From positions 57,597,301-57,661,300 of the forward strand of contig CM026554.1 of assembly GCA_015143295.1 (NCBI GenBank): a stretch of 64,000 nt of DNA, read 5' to 3'. This DNA is from Tetracentron sinense. Taxonomy: Eukaryota; Streptophyta; Magnoliopsida; Trochodendrales; Trochodendraceae. Of this stretch, positions 60,454-64,000 are shown one piece after another (the stretch's first letter is position 1; each line of letters starts with the position of its first letter). A program made the position numbers and the translations under genes. The notes below the pieces were generated by a model, which saw only the letters and a program-made list of their open reading frames with translations, did no database searches and was not told the origin of the DNA.

Positions 60454-61965
60454 AACATGTACGGTTGAGCATGGAATACTCAGCGAGCAAAATCTACTAG
60501 CTAACAATGCTATCATAATCACAATATTTTATACAGTGCGTAAAAGAATACAAATCACCAAAATCCATGCTTAAAACCCGTCGGGAAAAACCTTTCATAA
60601 AACTTGTTCTTTTCATGGAAAACAAACCCTCTCATGTATGCTTATGAGTTCTTATGAATGCTTGTGAGCCTCGTGTTTTCTTATGAGTTCTTGTGAGCTT
60701 AGAGTTCTTGTGAGCTTGTGAGTACTTGTGAGCTTATGAGCTTCTTGTGAGCTTATGAGTACTTGTGAGCTTATGATCCTTGTGAGCTTGTTCTCCTTGG
60801 AGACATATGCAAGATCTTAGACTTGTGAGTTTCTTATGAGTTCTTGAAAAGCCTTGCGAGACTTATGATCCGTGGAGTTCATGCAAGATCTAGACTTGAT
60901 CCTTGTGAGCGTGGAGTAACCGATCTTAGAATGCCAACCCAAAGTTTGGCTTACTCTATGCTTATGCATGTATGCTTCTTACTTATGAATGCCTTTGAAA
61001 ATCCTCTTATGTTTTCTTGAAAATTCATGCTTATGAGAAAAACCACGGTCGTGCAATACTTATCATGCGTAGAGTGCTTGTGAGCATTATAACATCTATG
61101 TGGAAAGCTTTAACTAATTAAACATGTTCATGCAAGACATAATGATCATTATAGTATACTTGAAGACCTTAAGTAACTCATATGGTTCATACAAGGTATA
61201 TTAGCATCATAACATACTTAAACAATTCTAGAATGTAGAACATTTCATTCATTGCGTCACATCATAACAATCATGGCTTCTAAGCCTAATTCATCATATC
61301 ACACTTAAAATCATGATTCCTTGGAGGATATTAACACTTACTTGCACTTATAGTCATATTCACCATTTTATTAGAAAACCCCCCAAAATCTTAAATCCTT
61401 ATTTGCTTATTTGAACATAATCAAGTTCACCCAAAATCCCTTGTTTGTCATTGCATCAAAGTATACTTAAAATCATGGTTCATTTAAAGGTATTACAATT
61501 TTCTTACAAGTTTAGCCATATTCATCCTTGTTATTGAAAAACCCCCAATTTGTAAAACCTTATTTGATTGTTTATTCATGATCTAGTTCACCCAAATTTC
61601 CACACTTCCTATTTGTATCATAATAGAATTAAAATCACCTATTTGAATCATCTTTGTATGATAACAAGGCTAGATAGTAGTTTACTAACCTCTTTGGATC
61701 AATTTCTAGGTTGAAGAAACCCCTTGAGAAATCCTCACTTGATTTGAATGATCCAAGCTTGATTTGGGGAAGATCCAACCCTTGATTGAAGCTCTTCTTG
61801 GTTTCAAGCAAAACCCTCTTTGGAATGCTCAAGATCCTTTCCTTCTCTTTCTAGGAACTCTCCTTGGTTTAGGGTAACCCAAAAACCCTCCTAAAGTCTT
61901 CTATTTATAGTGTAAGGGGTGAAAAACCCCTAAAAAAACGCATCCAAGAAAGTAAAATCGCGTAT

Positions 61966-62156
61966 CTACGATCGTTCGTAGCGATTTACGATTGATCGTA
62001 GCCTTCTACGATCGATTGTAGCTTCCTACGATCAATCGTAGTTTCACCCGAGAGTTTCCAGCATTTCTGGGGCTTTACGATCAATCGTAGCAACTCTACG
62101 ATCGTTCGTAGCTCCGCTACGATCGTTCGTAGGGTCCCTACGAGCGATCACAACTT
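61966..62156. repeat. CTACGATCGWTCGTAG palindrome cluster in LTR U3
   Basis: Eight copies, one degenerate, of a 16-bp near-perfect palindrome (CTACGATCGTTCGTAG, CTACGATCAATCGTAG and variants). The cluster lies about 55-245 bp upstream of the LTR TATA box, as the GGTCGACC cluster does in the related element. Confidence 0.8.
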
Positions 62157-62691
62157 TTGCAGAAAGCTTCAGCATTTTTGTATTTTCGTATCTCGGCCAT
62201 AACGTTTGACTCGCTTGTCCGATTTTGACGATTCAACTTGCTTTGGATTTTTATTTCGAAGGAGAACAACTTTCATGTTTTTCACAACTTCCAATTCTTC
62301 CTTTTTATTGGACTATTTTGCCCCTAAACCTGACTGATCCGAAATTGGGTTTCGTCAATCCAGATTTTAAACCGACCCGACTTCAGAAATCGGTCTTTTG
62401 ACCTAACACCAACTCAAAACCAAGACAAGTGATCAACATGAACCCTGAAGAGGGTTCAATTACCTTTCCAAAAATCCAAGAATCGCTTGATTCCGACGAG
62501 CGGTGTGAACGCTAGGGCTATTTAGAGTCGAGGGTATGCCAAGGCATAACCCTTGTCAATACTCAAGAGTATTCTATACTCTTGTCTATTTCATTCCAAA
62601 CACCCATACACCATAAATACATTCTTACATGCTTTAGTATATGATATCATTCGTCGTACATGGCCATCAAGATCCGGGGTTCTACATTTTC

Positions 62692-64000
62692 TGTAGCAAC
62701 GGTCACTGCGCTACGTCCGACGAAATTTTAGGTCCGCGTTTCACTTGTTTCGCTAGATTTTAACTCATTTTTGTCGACAGAGAGAAATAGGTTGTATCTT
62801 ACATTTCCAAAATGCGATTTGTACAAACTGGGAACCTATCACGTAGAGCTTTTCGATACCTTCCAAAGTACGGCTCGACGAAAATGAGTTCAAATCTAAC
62901 GAAACGGGTCAAACGCTGACCTAAAATTTTGTCAAACGTAGCGCAGCGACCGTAGCTACAAAAAATTACTACCACCCATATATTCGAATGTCTTGACGAG
63001 CTCTTCAGTTCCCAAAAATTGTTCGTTCAATTCGCTCCCTGGAAATGTAAGAAAAAGTGGTTTCTTTTTCCAGACGTCAAAAATACGAAAAGGAGTACCC
63101 TAACTTATAATGGGGATAACTCCGCGACCGTAACTCGAAATATTATTTACGAGCCATACTTTCGAAGGTATCAAAAAGCTCTACGTCATAGGCTCAGATT
63201 TTGCACAAATCGCATTTCGGAAATGTAAGATACTTCCTATTCATCTCCGTCGACGAAAATGAGTTACCATCTAGCGAAACGGGTGAAACACGGACCTAAA
63301 ATTTCGTCGGACGTAGCGCGGCAACTGTAGAGCTCGTCAAGATGTTCGAATGTATGGGTGGCAATAATTTTTTGGAGCTACTGTCACCACGCAACGTCCG
63401 ATGAAATTTTAGGTCCGTGTTTCACCCGTTTCGCTAGACTTGAACTCATTTTCGTCGACGGATATAAAAAGGTTCTATCTTACATTTCCGAATGTGATTT
63501 TTGCAAACTCTGAGCCTATAACGTATATTTTTTTGCTACCTATGAATGTATGGCTCGCAAGTAATATTTCGAGTTACGGTCATGGAGTGATGCCCGTTAT
63601 AAGTTAGGGTACTCCTTTTCTTATTTTCGATGTCCGAAAAAAGAAACCATTTTTTCCCACATTTCTGGGGAGCGATTCGTGCAAAACTATTTTTGAAAGT
63701 GTAGAGCTCGTCAAGACATTCGAATGTGTGGGTGACAATAATTTTTTGGAGCTACGGTCGCACATCCCACGAAAGTTTAGGTCCGCGTTTCACCCGTTTC
63801 ACTAGATTTGAACTCATTTTTGTCGACGGAGATAAAAAGGTTGTATCATACATTTTCGGAATGCGATTTGTTCAAAATGTGAGCCTATAACGGAGATGGT
63901 TTTGATCCCCATGAATGTATGGCTCACAAGTAATATTTCGAGTTACGGTCGTGGAGTTATGCTCCTTATAAGTTAGGGTACTCCTTTTCGTATTTTCGAT
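62692..64000. repeat. Satellite array, continuation
   Basis: The unit broken at 60036 resumes in phase (GTAGCAACGGTCACTGCGC) and runs to the window end, with phase markers at 63604 and 63973. An inverted block occupies 62877-63323. The array therefore extends beyond the right edge. Confidence 0.92.
62877..63323 (-). repeat. Inverted block of satellite (about 447 bp)
   Basis: Here the satellite reads in reverse: CGACGAAAATGAGTTCAAAT, GTAGCGCAGCGACCGTAGCT, GGAGTACCCTAACTTATAA, and so on, covering about 1.2 units. Left junction: forward GTACGGCTCG meets reversed TCGACGAAAATG. Right junction: reversed GTAGCGCGGC meets forward AACTGTAGAGCTCG. Both junctions have only a few bases of overlap. Confidence 0.88.

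Larger units (their letters stand above)
60037..62686 (-). mobile_element. Solo LTR in satellite (copy 2 of the 43-codon ORF family)
   Basis: Plus-strand edges TGTCGCGACCC and GGGGTTCTACA, with perfect TTTTC duplications (60032-60036 and 62687-62691); the satellite unit is continuous once the element is removed. In minus sense it begins TGTAGAACCCCGG and ends GGGTCGCGACA, matching the element at 802-2531. TATA box CTATAAATAG (61910-61901), palindrome cluster upstream (61966-62156), CTTATGAG/CTTGTGAG-like word array (60610-61080) and small ORF (60453-60322). It is 920 bp longer than copy 1. A CT microsatellite lies at 60291-60310. Confidence 0.87.

Noticed and set aside
48830-64000. Numerous frames of 60-92 codons in the satellite, with unit length (375) and deletion (54) divisible by three
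   Set aside because: Frames are short, start and stop at different unit positions and are not kept between units; no codon-like constraint is visible, so they are treated as chance.

Overview
This window is nuclear DNA of a flowering plant. It has spliced genes with very long introns, Ty1/Copia and Ty3/Gypsy LTR elements, L1- and RTE-type LINEs, a tRNA-derived SINE, plant-type Helitrons and MITEs, and a long satellite array. The species cannot be read from the sequence; long TE-filled introns of this kind are familiar from magnoliids and early-diverging eudicots, but that is only a hint. No bacterial, viral, rRNA, tRNA or CRISPR feature was seen.

Only two host genes are visible, arranged head to head about 20 kb apart. 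(1) On the minus strand is the 5' part of a probable DUF1350 (chloroplast, alpha/beta-hydrolase-like) gene. Exon 1 is 10942-10686 and exon 2 is 243-174; the rest lies off the left edge. Its first intron is about 10.4 kb. (2) On the plus strand is a complete two-exon GT47/exostosin-family glycosyltransferase gene, 31212-32230 joined to 47124-47610, with a 14.9-kb intron.

Region by region. 1-10.9 kb: DUF1350 intron holding a 1.73-kb solo LTR (802-2531), an RTE remnant, a hairpin MITE, an L1 remnant split by a 2.58-kb solo LTR (4702-7283), and two tandem duplications. 11-15.8 kb: a short Helitron, a Mutator-like element carrying internal tandem repeats and a SINE, fold-back elements and small MITEs. 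15.9-31.1 kb: a three-deep nest. An outer solo LTR (15871-31144) contains a 12-kb Gypsy-type element without pol (17548-29684), whose gag is itself split by another solo LTR (23767-26163). A second Helitron sits in the right arm of the outer LTR. 31.2-47.6 kb: the GT47 gene, whose intron contains a decayed Copia element, a second truncated Copia split by a solo LTR, and an antisense L1 remnant. 48.8-64 kb: a satellite array of about 375-bp units, interrupted by a 2.65-kb solo LTR (60037-62686) and containing an inverted block.

Most LTR insertions were placed by reading their TG...CA ends and matching 5-bp target-site duplications: CTTTC, CAAAC, AGTAG, CCTAT and TTTTC are perfect, GCAAG/ACAAG and GGGGT/AGGGT are one base off. 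The most notable observations are the internally dimeric satellite with an amplified deletion variant, a 43-codon reading frame and position-conserved palindrome clusters in two diverged LTRs of one family, and an LTR ending 67 bp upstream of the first ATG of the GT47 gene. No convincing new multi-gene system is present.
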